Shown here: positions 34,457 to 43,494 of the stretch, piece after piece
Layout: each line of letters starts with the position of its first letter
How positions within the stretch are numbered: position 1 is the stretch's first letter
Source: DATLMR01 sp035634255
Lineage (GTDB): Bacteria; Acidobacteriota; Blastocatellia; UBA7656
NCBI GenBank assembly: GCA_035634255.1
Contig: DASQDI010000008.1
Coordinates: 1-63,398, forward strand
Length of the DNA stretch: 63,398 nt
Direction of reading: 5' to 3'
The notes under the pieces: model-generated
What the model was told of the DNA's origin: nothing
Databases searched by the model: none
The model's input: only the letters and a program-made list of their open reading frames with translations
Translations under genes and position numbers: made by a program

Positions 34457-35872
34457 CTACTCCTCCGAGCAGGCACAGGTGTTGTCGCCCGTGTTCTTAT
34501 CGACGAGGGCGAAGCTCTTCGCGTGCGCGAAGGATTGGACGGACGCGGTCGCGCGCCTGACCGCGCCGTCGAGCCGGGCGGAAATCCTGCGGTCGGGCGC
34601 GTTGTGTTGCAGAGTTATGGTCCCGCCCCTCCGGGCTAACGTGCCCCTGCCGCTCAACAGGAACCCGTCACAATCGGAGAACTGATAGTCACCTGTCTCC
34701 GAGTCGAACAGTAAAACGCTTCCGTTGCTGCCGTCCTGAATGCATGAGTCGAATGTCGATTCTTCGACTATTTCGAGGTACCTGGCGAACTCAGACGTGT
34801 TGCCGTCCGGGTCCGTCGCCGTGGCGGTTATGACCTGCCCGGTGAAGGCGAAGAAGGGGAGAGTGACCTCGTACTCGATGAAGCACGGGTGCTCCTTGTC
34901 ATCGGCCGCGGTGGTCGAGCCGAGGAACGTGCGGCCTTCGCCGAAGCCCGTGAAGTCGAATTCGTCGCTGGAGAAGAACTGGATCGTATGAGTGGTCGCG
35001 GCCGTGCCCGGCAACACGCCGCTGATGGTTATGGTGACTCCGTTGGTGCGCGCGGAGGTTAGCTCGGGGAAATTCTGGAGCCTGTTGGGGCCTTCGTCGC
35101 CGTCGCAGCCTTCGTTGGGCGTAACCCCGTCGGGCGGGCCGCCCGAGGCCGTCTCGCTCAGGTCTATTCCGAGGCCGCCGTTCGAGTGGATCGAATTAGA
35201 GAGGATGGCATTCCCCACGCTCCCGCCGCCGGTTATGAGGACTCCGGCGGAGGTGTTGAACGCGATTATATTCCCGTCGCCCCGGTCGGGGCCTCCGACC
35301 AGGTTGGCGGACGAGCCTTCAATGACCAGCCCGTGGGAAGAGTCGTTGCCGATTGACCCGCCGTAATCGACCGTGCCCGTCGGGTCCGTCCCTAGGTTAT
35401 TCCCCTGAATCACGTTGCCGCCGTTGGCGCTCAACATAATCTGCGCGGACGAGAATCGATTTATGGCGAGGTGTTTTATCGTGCTCCCGCCCGCCGAGAT
35501 GAATAGCCCTCGGGCCCGCGACGAGGCGGCGGACCCCGCGACCTCTACGCGAGGCGCGCCCGCGAATCCCGGCTGGGACGACCCGTCTATGATCACCGGA
35601 TCGGTGATCTCCGGCAGTTCGGCCCCCGGCGTTATCGTGTGAACCGTCGTCCCCGGGATGCTGAAATGGATATGGTCTACTCCGGGGTTGGCGTTGGAGG
35701 CGCTGATGGCCTCGCGCAAAGTGCAGTCGGAGCTGTCACAGCTTCCGTCGTCGTGGTCGGCCGCGGTGTTGACGACGAAGACCTCGGGCATGGGCGAGTT
35801 CGCCCCGGCTCCGAGCAAAAGCGGCATGGCGAGCAGGGCGGCAAACGATAACAGTATGGCGACTCTTCTCAT
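34457..35872 (-). CDS. Secreted CSLREA-type beta-helix protein with a conserved C-terminal Cys domain
   Basis: A 471-aa exported surface protein. Signal peptide, then the CSLREA-type start (FVVNTAADHDDGSCDSSDCTLREAI) followed by a right-handed beta-helix (NAILSNSIHSNGGLGIDL) and an Ig-like strand region. The last 100 residues form a separate module: SCIQDGSNGSVLLFDSETGDYQFSDC, RISARLDGAVRRATASVQ and a C-terminal CACSEE. The same module, with identical key positions, ends the decayed gene at 59558-59991, so it is a mobile C-terminal domain of secreted proteins in this genome. GGAGGAGGTGT gives a strong start. Function unknown. Confidence 0.8.
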   Translation of the reverse strand: MRRVAILLSFAALLAMPLLLGAGANSPMPEVFVVNTAADHDDGSCDSSDCTLREAISASNANPGVDHIHFSIPGTTVHTITPGAELPEITDPVIIDGSSQPGFAGAPRVEVAGSAASSRARGLFISAGGSTIKHLAINRFSSAQIMLSANGGNVIQGNNLGTDPTGTVDYGGSIGNDSSHGLVIEGSSANLVGGPDRGDGNIIAFNTSAGVLITGGGSVGNAILSNSIHSNGGLGIDLSETASGGPPDGVTPNEGCDGDEGPNRLQNFPELTSARTNGVTITISGVLPGTAATTHTIQFFSSDEFDFTGFGEGRTFLGSTTAADDKEHPCFIEYEVTLPFFAFTGQVITATATDPDGNTSEFARYLEIVEESTFDSCIQDGSNGSVLLFDSETGDYQFSDCDGFLLSGRGTLARRGGTITLQHNAPDRRISARLDGAVRRATASVQSFAHAKSFALVDKNTGDNTCACSEE

Positions 35873-36016
35873 ACACCTCCTCCGGGGTCCAGTAATATTA
35901 GCGGGGATCGGCGGTCGCGGCCAGGGGGCCGGGGTGGTCAGAGGATTTTCTTAAGAGAGTTTTGCGGGCAGGGGCAGGTGGTCAGTGATGGCGCATGATG
36001 CGCTTCGCGCGGCGCG

Positions 36017-36087
36017 GTCAGGAGTCAGGGAGAGAAGGGGGTATAAAGAGAGTCTCTTATCACCCCCTGACTCCTAACTCCTGACCC
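36017..36087. repeat. Interspersed inverted-repeat element, copy A
   Basis: Outer arms GGTCAGGAGT (36017-36026) and ACTCCTGACC (36078-36087) are perfect inverted repeats. The centre TATAAAGA-x-AG-x-CTCTTATCA (36043-36063) can itself fold. Nineteen of 21 centre bases match a second element at 47148-47168. Flanking DNA repeats GTCAGTG/CACTG-like words. It lies between the CSLREA gene and a small membrane-protein gene. It may be a MITE- or REP-like element; no protein is encoded. Confidence 0.65.
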
Positions 36088-36099
36088 CCGGCCACTGCC

Positions 36100-36285
36100 T
36101 TAAGCGTACCCCTTGTCGCGAAAGACCAGCAGGTAAACGCCCGCGCCGATGCAGGGGAAGAAGATGATCAACACGATCAAGACCAGCTTGGTGAGCGTAT
36201 CCCGATTCGAGTTCAGCACATTGGTTATCGCGATTATGTCGAAGATGATAACCACGATCCCAATAATCAATTCGAAAAAGCCCAT
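36100..36285 (-). CDS. Small membrane protein, PLDc_N-like
   Basis: A 61-aa protein with two hydrophobic helices (about 4-22 and 33-54) joined by a short polar loop (NSNRDTLTKL) and ending VYLLVFRDKGYA. This matches the stand-alone PLDc_N family related to the N-terminal region of cardiolipin synthases (family memory). AAAGGAGAG lies about 9 nt before the ATG. It has no catalytic domain, so a structural or regulatory membrane role is likely. Confidence 0.75.
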   Translation of the reverse strand: MGFFELIIGIVVIIFDIIAITNVLNSNRDTLTKLVLIVLIIFFPCIGAGVYLLVFRDKGYA

Positions 36286-36568
36286 AATGTCTGCTCTCCT
36301 TTCAATATCGCAGGCCCTCGCCTCTCGGAATTTTCACCGGCTCAAGTTAGAAAATCGGATTTGTGCTCTCGACCCGCGCTTTGAGTTACGACCGGCTTCT
36401 TTTGAAAGTTCGAACCGTGTTGCCGATTATCCGCCCGCGCCGCGCTCCGGGGAGGGGGCTATTCTTGACAGTGGCTCGTGCGCGCACCTAAAATCTCAAA
36501 CGACGCGTAGTTCCCCCGTCGGTCAAGTGGAGCCTCATTAAAACATGTGAATTGGGGGTATTGAAAGA

Positions 36569-37981
36569 TTGAAAGCCGCTCTTGCCATTCTCGTCACGCT
36601 TGCCCTTGGCGCATTTAATTTCCCTTTGAATCCTGCTCTCCCTTCACAGGCGGCCGGGGCGCGCGCTGATGACGAGGTGTCGGAGCCTCGCGAGCTTGAG
36701 GTCTTTCAAGGCTACCTCGACCCCGCGCCCCTCGGGATGGACGTGCGCCATGCGTGGACGCTCCCCGGAGGGCGGGGCGAAAACGTGAAGATCATCGACA
36801 TAGAGGTCAACTGGAACCTCAACCACAACGACCTGGTAGAAGCGACCTCGAATGCCTTCATGCTGGTGAGGGGGGTGGACCCCCAGCCGCAGTTCAACAT
36901 GGACCACGGGACGGCCGTGCTCGGGGAGCTCGTCGCGGCCCCCGACGGGGTGGGCGTGACGGGCATCGCGCACCGCGCGCAGATCGGGCTCATCAACCCC
37001 GTGGCCGAAGGCACGACTTTGAAAATAGCCGAGGCCATCAAGACTGCCACGAAGCGGCTCAGCCCCGGCGACATCATGCTGATAGAGCAGCAGTCGCTCG
37101 CGGGGCCCAGGTTCGACGGGCTCGTGGGCAGAGGTCTACTCCCCATCGAATTCGAGAACCCGGTCTTCGACGCCATAAAAGCCGCGACCTCGAAAGGCAT
37201 CATCGTGGTCGAGCCCGCCGGGAACGGTTTCGAGAACCTCGACGACCCCATCTACAAAGGCGTGTTCGACCGCCGGGTGCGGGACTCGGGAGCGATAATC
37301 GTCGGCGCGGGGCACCCGGAGGGCGGCGTCTACGGCCCCGGCCCCGACCGCACCAGGACCGACGAATCGAACTACGGGTCGCGCGTGGACGTGCAGGGGT
37401 GGGGCCGCTTCGTCACGACCTGCGGCTATGGGCCTTTGCGGCAGGAGCAGGGGCCGAACAACATCTACACGGACATCTTCGGCGCTACTTCGGCCGCCGC
37501 CGCTATGGTCGCCGGCGCGGCCGCCGTGCTTCAGAGCATCGTCAAGGAACGCGGCCTCGACCCTCTCACGCCCGCGCAGCTCAGGCAACTGCTCGTCTCG
37601 ACCGGCTCGCCCCAGCAGGGGAATCTTCGCCAGCGCATCGGCCCGCGCCCGGACCTGAAAGCAGCCATCGAAGCGCTCACGATTGACGAGCACGACCGGG
37701 AGCCCCTGATCACGGGGCTCACCTACAAGAAGAACAAAGGGAGCCTCATAATCGACGGGGCGAATTTCCTGACGGGCGACTCGGTGATCGAGATCAACGG
37801 GACGGCGGTGCCTCGGATGAAATACCCGGCCGATTATGCGTTGCCCAACGGCATCACGACTCGCGTGGTGAGCAAGGGCGATATAAGCGCGCTGCTCCCC
37901 GCGGGCGTCGAGGTCACCATCACCGTGTACTCGCCGAGCACTGACAAGCGGTCCGAGTCAGTCACCTTTACGAACCAGTGA
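36569..37981 (+). CDS. Secreted subtilase (S8) with C-terminal IPT-like domain
   Basis: A 470-aa exported serine peptidase. Signal peptide-like start, then the S8 fold with Asp77 in IIDIEVNW, His113 in MDHGTAVLGE, oxyanion Asn219 in EPAGNG and Ser308 in FGATSAAAAMVAGA. The triad is present, though the surroundings of the Asp and the Ser (GATSAA instead of GTSxAxP) differ from common subtilisins. The C-terminal 90 residues (GLTYKKNKGSLIIDGANFLTGDSVIEING) form an IPT/TIG-type beta domain for attachment or binding. No propeptide is obvious. The start is TTG at 36569, with no better in-frame codon. Not related in layout to the larger subtilase at 4.4 kb. Confidence 0.85.
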   Translation: MKAALAILVTLALGAFNFPLNPALPSQAAGARADDEVSEPRELEVFQGYLDPAPLGMDVRHAWTLPGGRGENVKIIDIEVNWNLNHNDLVEATSNAFMLVRGVDPQPQFNMDHGTAVLGELVAAPDGVGVTGIAHRAQIGLINPVAEGTTLKIAEAIKTATKRLSPGDIMLIEQQSLAGPRFDGLVGRGLLPIEFENPVFDAIKAATSKGIIVVEPAGNGFENLDDPIYKGVFDRRVRDSGAIIVGAGHPEGGVYGPGPDRTRTDESNYGSRVDVQGWGRFVTTCGYGPLRQEQGPNNIYTDIFGATSAAAAMVAGAAAVLQSIVKERGLDPLTPAQLRQLLVSTGSPQQGNLRQRIGPRPDLKAAIEALTIDEHDREPLITGLTYKKNKGSLIIDGANFLTGDSVIEINGTAVPRMKYPADYALPNGITTRVVSKGDISALLPAGVEVTITVYSPSTDKRSESVTFTNQ

Positions 37982-37987
37982 TCGGGG

Positions 37988-38863
37988 CTATTCCCGAGGC
38001 TTCATGAATAGGTTGAGGTCGAACCGCGAGACCTCAACCTTCGCCCGCGTGCCGAATGGGAAGTCGTAAGTGGTGCGCGCGCCGTCGAGGTAGAGCCGGC
38101 CTTCCGGCATCTTCGACGCGATGATTAATTGCCGGTCGCTCTCAAGGATCCCGCGCTTCAGCGTGTAGCTCTTGCCCGCCTGCCTGTACAGCTCGCGGAC
38201 GAGGTATTGAAACCGGCGCGACCTCAAAGGCAGGACCTTCCCGCCCGCCGACCTTATCCCGGCGGTAGAGCCCGCCGCCGTCGACACCCACACGCCCGAG
38301 CTGCGATGCTCTTCGCGCTCGCCCCCTATCTGAATTATGTATCTGGTCGTCGCGGCGGGCAGGGAGTGCGCTATCAGCACGTCGTTCAAGGCGAGCTCGG
38401 GGAGGGGCTCGTCGTCGAGCGACACCTCAAGCCGCGCGAGCCGGAGCGGCTTCAGGCGCGAGTCGAGAATCTCTCCGAGCATTTCCGGGAAGCCCCGCCT
38501 GTCGGTCGAGCAGAAATGGCCGACGCTGTCGCGCGGGGCGGAGTTCACCCCGATTATCAACCCGTCCCGGACGTAGTGGGAAGAGGCGAGCGCGGTGCCG
38601 TCCCCCCCCACGCTCACGGTCAGGTCGGAGGCGGCGATCTTCCGCTTCACCCCCTCCCTGAATCGGCCGGGCGTCGTCTCGGTGAATTCTATGCCTCGCT
38701 CTTCGAGCGCCTTGCGAACCGCGTCGACCGTGCGGTGGTGCTCGTCGTGCGCGTGGACGAGCCTGTGCGCGGTCATGTCCCCCCGGCGCGCGAGCTTTTC
38801 AGCGAGACGGCTCTGAGCCAAAGCGGTCTCCTTGATCACAAGAACGCAGCTCCTGATATTCAT
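37988..38863 (-). CDS. nadK: NAD kinase-like protein
   Basis: Probable ATP-dependent NAD(+) kinase supplying NADP, 291 aa, cytoplasmic. It has the diagnostic GGDGTALASSHYV motif (about residue 85), GVNSAPRDSVGHFC, NDVLIAH in the place of the usual NEV/NDV motif, and the nucleotide-site STAAGSTAG. The C-terminal beta domain is present. It contains substitutions relative to textbook NAD kinases (for example SAAGST-type versus TPTGST), so an NAD kinase-like role on a related nucleotide is possible. It sits just downstream of the ceramidase-like gene on the same strand, 13 bp away. Confidence 0.82.
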   Translation of the reverse strand: MNIRSCVLVIKETALAQSRLAEKLARRGDMTAHRLVHAHDEHHRTVDAVRKALEERGIEFTETTPGRFREGVKRKIAASDLTVSVGGDGTALASSHYVRDGLIIGVNSAPRDSVGHFCSTDRRGFPEMLGEILDSRLKPLRLARLEVSLDDEPLPELALNDVLIAHSLPAATTRYIIQIGGEREEHRSSGVWVSTAAGSTAGIRSAGGKVLPLRSRRFQYLVRELYRQAGKSYTLKRGILESDRQLIIASKMPEGRLYLDGARTTYDFPFGTRAKVEVSRFDLNLFMKPRE

Positions 38864-38876
38864 AGGATCACTTTAT

Positions 38877-40139
38877 CTATTTCTTTTCGACCGGGCGAAT
38901 CTTTTCAAGGGCCTGGAATGCTTCGTTCACTATGAGGCTGCCGAAATGCGGCCCGAAAAGCGAGATCGTGGACTCGTAGGTCTTATGCCGGTACTCGTCT
39001 TCGGAGATGATGTAGCCGAGCGCGTCGTTCGTGAGGCCGAGAAGGAAAGTCTTTTCAAAGCCCAGCAGCCGCCCGCGCTCTTTGACCTGAACGTTGAGGA
39101 CGCTGCTCAACTCGCCCGGTATGGTCACGAAGGCGAATCGGTTGTCGAAAGAGATCACGCCGACCTCCGTGTCGTAGGCGGGCGGGAAGGGGACGCCCGC
39201 CGGGAACGTCGTGGGCGGCTGCGGCTTGACGGAGAGGGGGGTGCGGACGAGCTTGATCTCGACGGCCTCGCGCGGGCTCAGCATCAGGGCCACCTTGAAG
39301 ACTTCGGCGGCGAGAATCCTGCCGACGTTTTCGGCCCGCTCCCAGTCGTCTTTGCCGTTGAAGGGGCGGGGCGCTATCGTGCCCTGCGCGCCGTTGGCAA
39401 AGATCGCCATCATGCCCCCGCCCATCATGCCTTCGAGAGCGCTGCGCGCGTAGCCGACGAAGTCCGCCGAGAATTCGAAATTCTTCGCGCCCAGCACGGT
39501 CGGGTGAGCGGCGAAGTTCATCAGCACGGCGAGCGGCCTACCCGTCGCCGCCGAGTCGACGCGGATGACCCCGACCTCGGGGTCGACGGGCCCATCGGGG
39601 GGCCAGCTCGACCTGAAGCGCGAGATGCCGCGCGCCTCGCCCGCGCCGATGGCGATGCGGGCGGGCTGAAGGCTCTTGTTCGCGGCGACGATGGCCCGGA
39701 CCGCGCCCTCTTCGTAACGCGAGCGGATCTGCCCGTCGAACCGGCCGGCGAGGGCGGGGAATATTTCGAGGTACGCGCCCCCGCCCGCGTGCGTGTGCGA
39801 GGACATAACGAAGATTCGCTCGGGGAGGATCCCCGTGGCCGCCGAGGCCATCGACCGTATGCGCGTGACCATGCCGTGATCGAAGCCAAGGTGATCGACG
39901 CTCACCAGAGCGATCTTGCTCTCGCCCGTGTCGATTACGAGCGCGCGGGCTTCGGTCGGGTCGTGCACGCCCGTCGACGGCCTGCCGAGTCTCGCCCCGT
40001 ACCCGGCTAGCGGAGTCCCGATGGGCGGCGTGATGTCCGCCTTGCCGGCCCCCGCGGCCAGCCTGCTTTGCCCGCCCTCCGCCTGTTGGCAGAGGATGAG
40101 CAGGAAGAGCGCGAATAATAACGAGGTGATTTTCTTCAT
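38877..40139 (-). CDS. Neutral ceramidase-like secreted protein
   Basis: A 420-aa exported protein (signal peptide SLLFALFLLILCQQAEG) of the neutral/alkaline ceramidase N-terminal family: AGKADITPPIGTPLAGYG, VIDTGESKIALVSVDHLGFDHGM, MSSHTHAGGGAYLEI (zinc His motif) and MNFAAHPTVLGAKNFEFSADFVGYAR (zinc His and nucleophile region) are typical. It is shorter than animal ceramidases and lacks their C-terminal domain. Amide or ester hydrolysis is probable; a ceramide substrate in this organism is uncertain, since the family also contains unassigned proteins. It is adjacent to a short-chain dehydrogenase and an NAD kinase-like gene on the same strand. Confidence 0.8.
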   Translation of the reverse strand: MKKITSLLFALFLLILCQQAEGGQSRLAAGAGKADITPPIGTPLAGYGARLGRPSTGVHDPTEARALVIDTGESKIALVSVDHLGFDHGMVTRIRSMASAATGILPERIFVMSSHTHAGGGAYLEIFPALAGRFDGQIRSRYEEGAVRAIVAANKSLQPARIAIGAGEARGISRFRSSWPPDGPVDPEVGVIRVDSAATGRPLAVLMNFAAHPTVLGAKNFEFSADFVGYARSALEGMMGGGMMAIFANGAQGTIAPRPFNGKDDWERAENVGRILAAEVFKVALMLSPREAVEIKLVRTPLSVKPQPPTTFPAGVPFPPAYDTEVGVISFDNRFAFVTIPGELSSVLNVQVKERGRLLGFEKTFLLGLTNDALGYIISEDEYRHKTYESTISLFGPHFGSLIVNEAFQALEKIRPVEKK

Positions 40140-40205
40140 AAAGAGAGACGGTTTTCCGGGAGCGCGGGCATCCGTTACCGAGAACTCATTACTAAGAGCT
40201 CACTA

Positions 40206-40982
40206 CTAAGAGATGGTGCCGCCGCCGTCCACGACTACCGTGTGGCCGGTTATGTAGCTGGAAGCTTCGCTCGCGAGGAATACCGCGACGCCTTTCAACT
40301 CTCCCTCGCGGCCGACGCGGCCCATGGGGATCGACGCCTCGATGTGTTCCTGCGCGGCTTCAAGCACCCTTTCGGTCATGCGCGAAGGGAAGAATCCCGG
40401 CGCGATTGCGTTCACGCGGACGCCGCGCCGCGCCCACTTCGCCGCTAGCTCGCGCGTTATCGCGATCAGCCCGCCCTTTGCCGCCACGTAACCGACGATG
40501 TGCTGCCCGGCTTCGGTCGAGCCCTTCAGCCCCGCGACCGACGCCACGTTGATGATCGAGCCCGACCTGCGCTTGAGCATCTCCTTCCCCACGCGCTGGG
40601 AGAAGAGGAATGCGCCCGTCAGGTTCACTTCGAGCACCTGATTCCATTTGTCGAGCGGCATCTCTTCGGCGGGCGCGCCCCAGGTTATGCCCGCGTTGTT
40701 GACGAGGATGTCTATCCGCCCATAAGTCTGAATAGTTCTGTCTACCGTCTCCTGAACGTCTCCGGGTTTCGAGACATCGCAGATCATCCCCTCGCACCTG
40801 AACCCGCGCGCCCGGAATTCATCGACCGTCGGCGTGAGCCATTGCTCGCGCCGCGCGAGCAGCATCAGGGACGCGCCGGCCTCGGCCAGCCCTTCGGCCA
40901 TCTCCTGCCCCAGACCCCTTGAACCGCCCGTCACGAGGGCCACCCTCCCCGAGAGGTCAAACAGTTCTTTCAGAGTTGACAC
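40206..40982 (-). CDS. Short-chain dehydrogenase/reductase (SDR)
   Basis: A classical SDR, 258 aa. The nucleotide-binding TGGSRGLGQ, the NNAG motif at about residue 90, catalytic Ser (INVASVAG), and YVAAKGG (Tyr-x-x-x-Lys) are all present, followed by GFFPSRMTE and the C-terminal GHTVVVDGGGTIS of 3-oxoacyl-ACP reductase and gluconate/glucose dehydrogenase types. It oxidises or reduces a hydroxyl/keto group using NAD(P)H; the sequence does not fix the substrate. It is upstream of the ceramidase-like gene on the minus strand. Confidence 0.88.
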   Translation of the reverse strand: MSTLKELFDLSGRVALVTGGSRGLGQEMAEGLAEAGASLMLLARREQWLTPTVDEFRARGFRCEGMICDVSKPGDVQETVDRTIQTYGRIDILVNNAGITWGAPAEEMPLDKWNQVLEVNLTGAFLFSQRVGKEMLKRRSGSIINVASVAGLKGSTEAGQHIVGYVAAKGGLIAITRELAAKWARRGVRVNAIAPGFFPSRMTERVLEAAQEHIEASIPMGRVGREGELKGVAVFLASEASSYITGHTVVVDGGGTIS

Positions 40983-41200
40983 GTATGGCGATCTCCTTCT
41001 TGTGATCTCTTTCGGACGTAACGAGCCAATTAATTCACGTCCCCTTTAAAGCTGTGCGGCGGGAACATTACTACTATTTCAAGTGGCTTTCAAGCGCGCC
41101 CGTCGCGCATCTCGTCGCCGCCCGCCGGTTTGCAGTATTGCGGTTCCGGGTCTAGAATTGCGGACACATCCTGTAATAAAAAAAGTTTGGAGGGGATTGC

Positions 41201-43234
41201 ATGAGAAGGTTTTTCAGGTCGTTCCTGTTGTTCCTGGCCCTGCTGTTATCGGCGGCCCTCGTTTGCTCCGGCCCGGCGGCCCTCGCGGGGCAGGTCGTGA
41301 CCGTGAGGACGGTCGAGATCACGCCCGCGAACGTCGAGGTGGTGGTCGGCCAGAAGGTCCAGTTCAAAGCGGTTGGGCGCGACCAGTCGGGCAATCCCGT
41401 GGACCTGAAACCTTCGGCCTGGTTGGCGGGGCCATCCGATCTGGTGGGCATAGACGAAAACGGGCTGGCGACTTTTTACTCGCCGGGAGAGACCCGAGTG
41501 GGCGCGATGGTCGGCGGGGCCACGGGCTACGCGCCGGTCGTCATTAAGCCCGCGCCGGTCGCCCGCGTGGTGATCGCGCCCCCGCCCGCGCCGCTCGTTG
41601 TCGGGGGCGTCTCGGAGCTTGAGGCCGGGGCCTTCTCGTCGAACGGCGACCCGCGCTCAGACATTCCGGTAGAGTGGTCGTCGGAGGACCCGTCAATAGT
41701 CACGGTCGACGCGGCGGGAATGCTGAGGGGCATCAGGCCGGGGAGCACGAACGTGCGCGCGTCGGCAGGCCCCGTCTCTACAACGATCTCTATCACGGTC
41801 GTCGCCAACCCCGTGCGCAGCCTCTCGGTCGAGCCCGGCTCCGTTAAAGCGCGCGCGGGAGACGTGGTCCGTTTTACGGTGAAGGCGTCGGACGAGGCGG
41901 GCGCGAGAGTCGAAAACCCTTCCGTGCGATGGGCCGTGAGCGGCGAAGGGGCGATGATCGAATCGGACGGCGGCTTCGTCGCCGAAAGGCCCGGCACCTA
42001 TGTCATCACGGCCGCCAGCGGGGAGCGCTCGGCCGTGGCCTCGGTGGTCGTCTCGCCGCGCAACGTCGAGCGGGAGGTCGAGGTCGTCGGCCGCGCGACG
42101 CTCAAGGATGGGGCGAACGAGGACATTCAAACGGCTGAACAGTGGATCATCGGAAATTACGCCTACCTGTCGACCATCGCGGACGAGGTGCGCGTTTATG
42201 ACATCTCGAACCCGGCAAGCCCCAAGCTGACGGAGACGCTAGACATCGACGCGAGGCTCATCAACGACATAAGCACGACCTCGGACGGGCGCGTCCTGGT
42301 GATCTCGAAAGAGGGGGCGGCGGATCGCAGGAACGGCATAACGTTCTTCGACACTTCCGACCCCGCGCACCCGAAGATGGTCTCTGAGTACACGGAGACG
42401 GTGACGGGCGGCGTCCACAGCGCCTTCGTGGACAAGCACTACGTCTACCTCACCGATGACGCGACGGGCTCGCTCCGCGTCATCGACTTCAAAGACGTGA
42501 AGGCGCCGAAAGAGGTCGCGCGGTGGCAGGTCGAGAACTCCGTCGCGCAGCCCTTCGTCTCCTTCGGGGGGCAGAACATGAGCGGCCGCTACCTGCACGA
42601 CGTTCAGGTGAAGGACGGGCTGGCTTACCTCGCGTACTGGAGGGACGGCCTCGTCATCCTCGACGTGGGCAACGGCATGAAAGGCGGCAAGCCGGAGAGC
42701 CCGCAGCTCGTGAGCCAGTTGAGATTCAATCACCACGAGCTGTATGGGAACGGGTGGACGGCCGGGACTCACACGGTCTTCCGCTATAAAAATTACGTCT
42801 TCGTGGGCGACGAAGTGCTGCCGGGCGACTATGACATCCTCTCCAAAGACCGCTTCGCGACCCGCGGCATCGTTCACGTCATCGACGTGTCTGACATATC
42901 GAAGCCGCGCAAGGTGGCCGAGTACCCGGTCCCCGAGGCCGGGTCGCACAACATCTGGGTCGAGAACGACGTGTTGTACATGGGCTACTACAACGGGGGC
43001 GGCCGCATCCTGGACGTGTCGGGAGAGTTGCGCGGGGACCTCTACAGGCAAGGGCGCGAGATAGCGCGGGTCTGGACCGGCGCTCCCGAAGGCTTTCGCT
43101 CCAACAACCCCCTGGCCTGGGGCGCGCAGCCGCACAACGGGGTGATCTACTTCAACGACATCAACACCGGCCTGTGGATAGTGAAGCTCGGCAAGCCGAA
43201 AGATAAAGGCTCGACGACCTCCACCGGGTATTAA
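41201..43234 (+). CDS. Secreted BIG2-repeat plus LVIVD beta-propeller protein
   Basis: A 677-aa exported protein. Signal peptide (RSFLLFLALLLSAALVCSG), then three bacterial Ig-like domains of the BIG2 type (about 35-310, each with a VTVDAAGMLRGIRPGSTNVRA-like pattern), then an LVIVD-repeat propeller (about 325-670: VRVYDISNPASPKLTETL, VRVIDFKDVKAPKEVARW, VHVIDVSDISKPRKVAEY). It is probably a surface or periplasmic binding scaffold; no enzymatic residues were seen. TTGGAGGGGA gives a strong start, and a bidirectional terminator follows at 43253. Confidence 0.85.
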   Translation: MRRFFRSFLLFLALLLSAALVCSGPAALAGQVVTVRTVEITPANVEVVVGQKVQFKAVGRDQSGNPVDLKPSAWLAGPSDLVGIDENGLATFYSPGETRVGAMVGGATGYAPVVIKPAPVARVVIAPPPAPLVVGGVSELEAGAFSSNGDPRSDIPVEWSSEDPSIVTVDAAGMLRGIRPGSTNVRASAGPVSTTISITVVANPVRSLSVEPGSVKARAGDVVRFTVKASDEAGARVENPSVRWAVSGEGAMIESDGGFVAERPGTYVITAASGERSAVASVVVSPRNVEREVEVVGRATLKDGANEDIQTAEQWIIGNYAYLSTIADEVRVYDISNPASPKLTETLDIDARLINDISTTSDGRVLVISKEGAADRRNGITFFDTSDPAHPKMVSEYTETVTGGVHSAFVDKHYVYLTDDATGSLRVIDFKDVKAPKEVARWQVENSVAQPFVSFGGQNMSGRYLHDVQVKDGLAYLAYWRDGLVILDVGNGMKGGKPESPQLVSQLRFNHHELYGNGWTAGTHTVFRYKNYVFVGDEVLPGDYDILSKDRFATRGIVHVIDVSDISKPRKVAEYPVPEAGSHNIWVENDVLYMGYYNGGGRILDVSGELRGDLYRQGREIARVWTGAPEGFRSNNPLAWGAQPHNGVIYFNDINTGLWIVKLGKPKDKGSTTSTGY

Positions 43235-43252
43235 CTTTTCCCGATTCAAAAC

Positions 43253-43284
43253 GAGGGGGCGGTGCCGCCCCCTCATAATTTTTA
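43253..43284. terminator. Bidirectional terminator between the LVIVD gene and a tiny peptide gene
   Basis: GAGGGGGC/GCCCCCTC (43253-43274) with ATAATTTTT on the plus side and GTTTTG on the minus side. It serves the propeller gene and the minus-strand peptide gene at 43289-43351. Confidence 0.75.
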
Positions 43285-43288
43285 CGAG

Positions 43289-43351
43289 CTATTCAGAGTG
43301 CTGCACAGGGTTGATGCCCTGACCGGCTTTTACGCTAGTCTTCACTTTCAT
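43289..43351 (-). CDS. Tiny peptide MKVKTSVKAGQGINPVQHSE (MKVKTxVxAG family)
   Basis: A 20-residue peptide with AAAGGAG 9 nt before its ATG (43361-43367) and a terminator straight after its stop. It shares MKVKT-x-V-[KR]-AG with the peptide at 25879-25935, with synonymous codon differences in K2, V3, V7, A9 and G10. It follows the beta-propeller gene on the same strand, about 145 bp downstream. The C-terminal Gln/Asn/His/Glu part is unlike the Gly-rich end of the other peptide, which would fit a conserved N-terminus with a variable C-terminus. A precursor-peptide or antisense-toxin idea is speculation. Confidence 0.68.
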   Translation of the reverse strand: MKVKTSVKAGQGINPVQHSE

Positions 43352-43494
43352 AAAAGGGTGCTCCTTTCTTTTAAGTTAAGGGCTTGTTCTGCCGCCTTCA
43401 TCTATTAAGGCGCGAAATGCTGTCGAAACGATTCAGGTCGCGAAATTTTTTATATCAGGTCGCCCGCGCTTTACGCTTTCACTGCTTCACGGAT

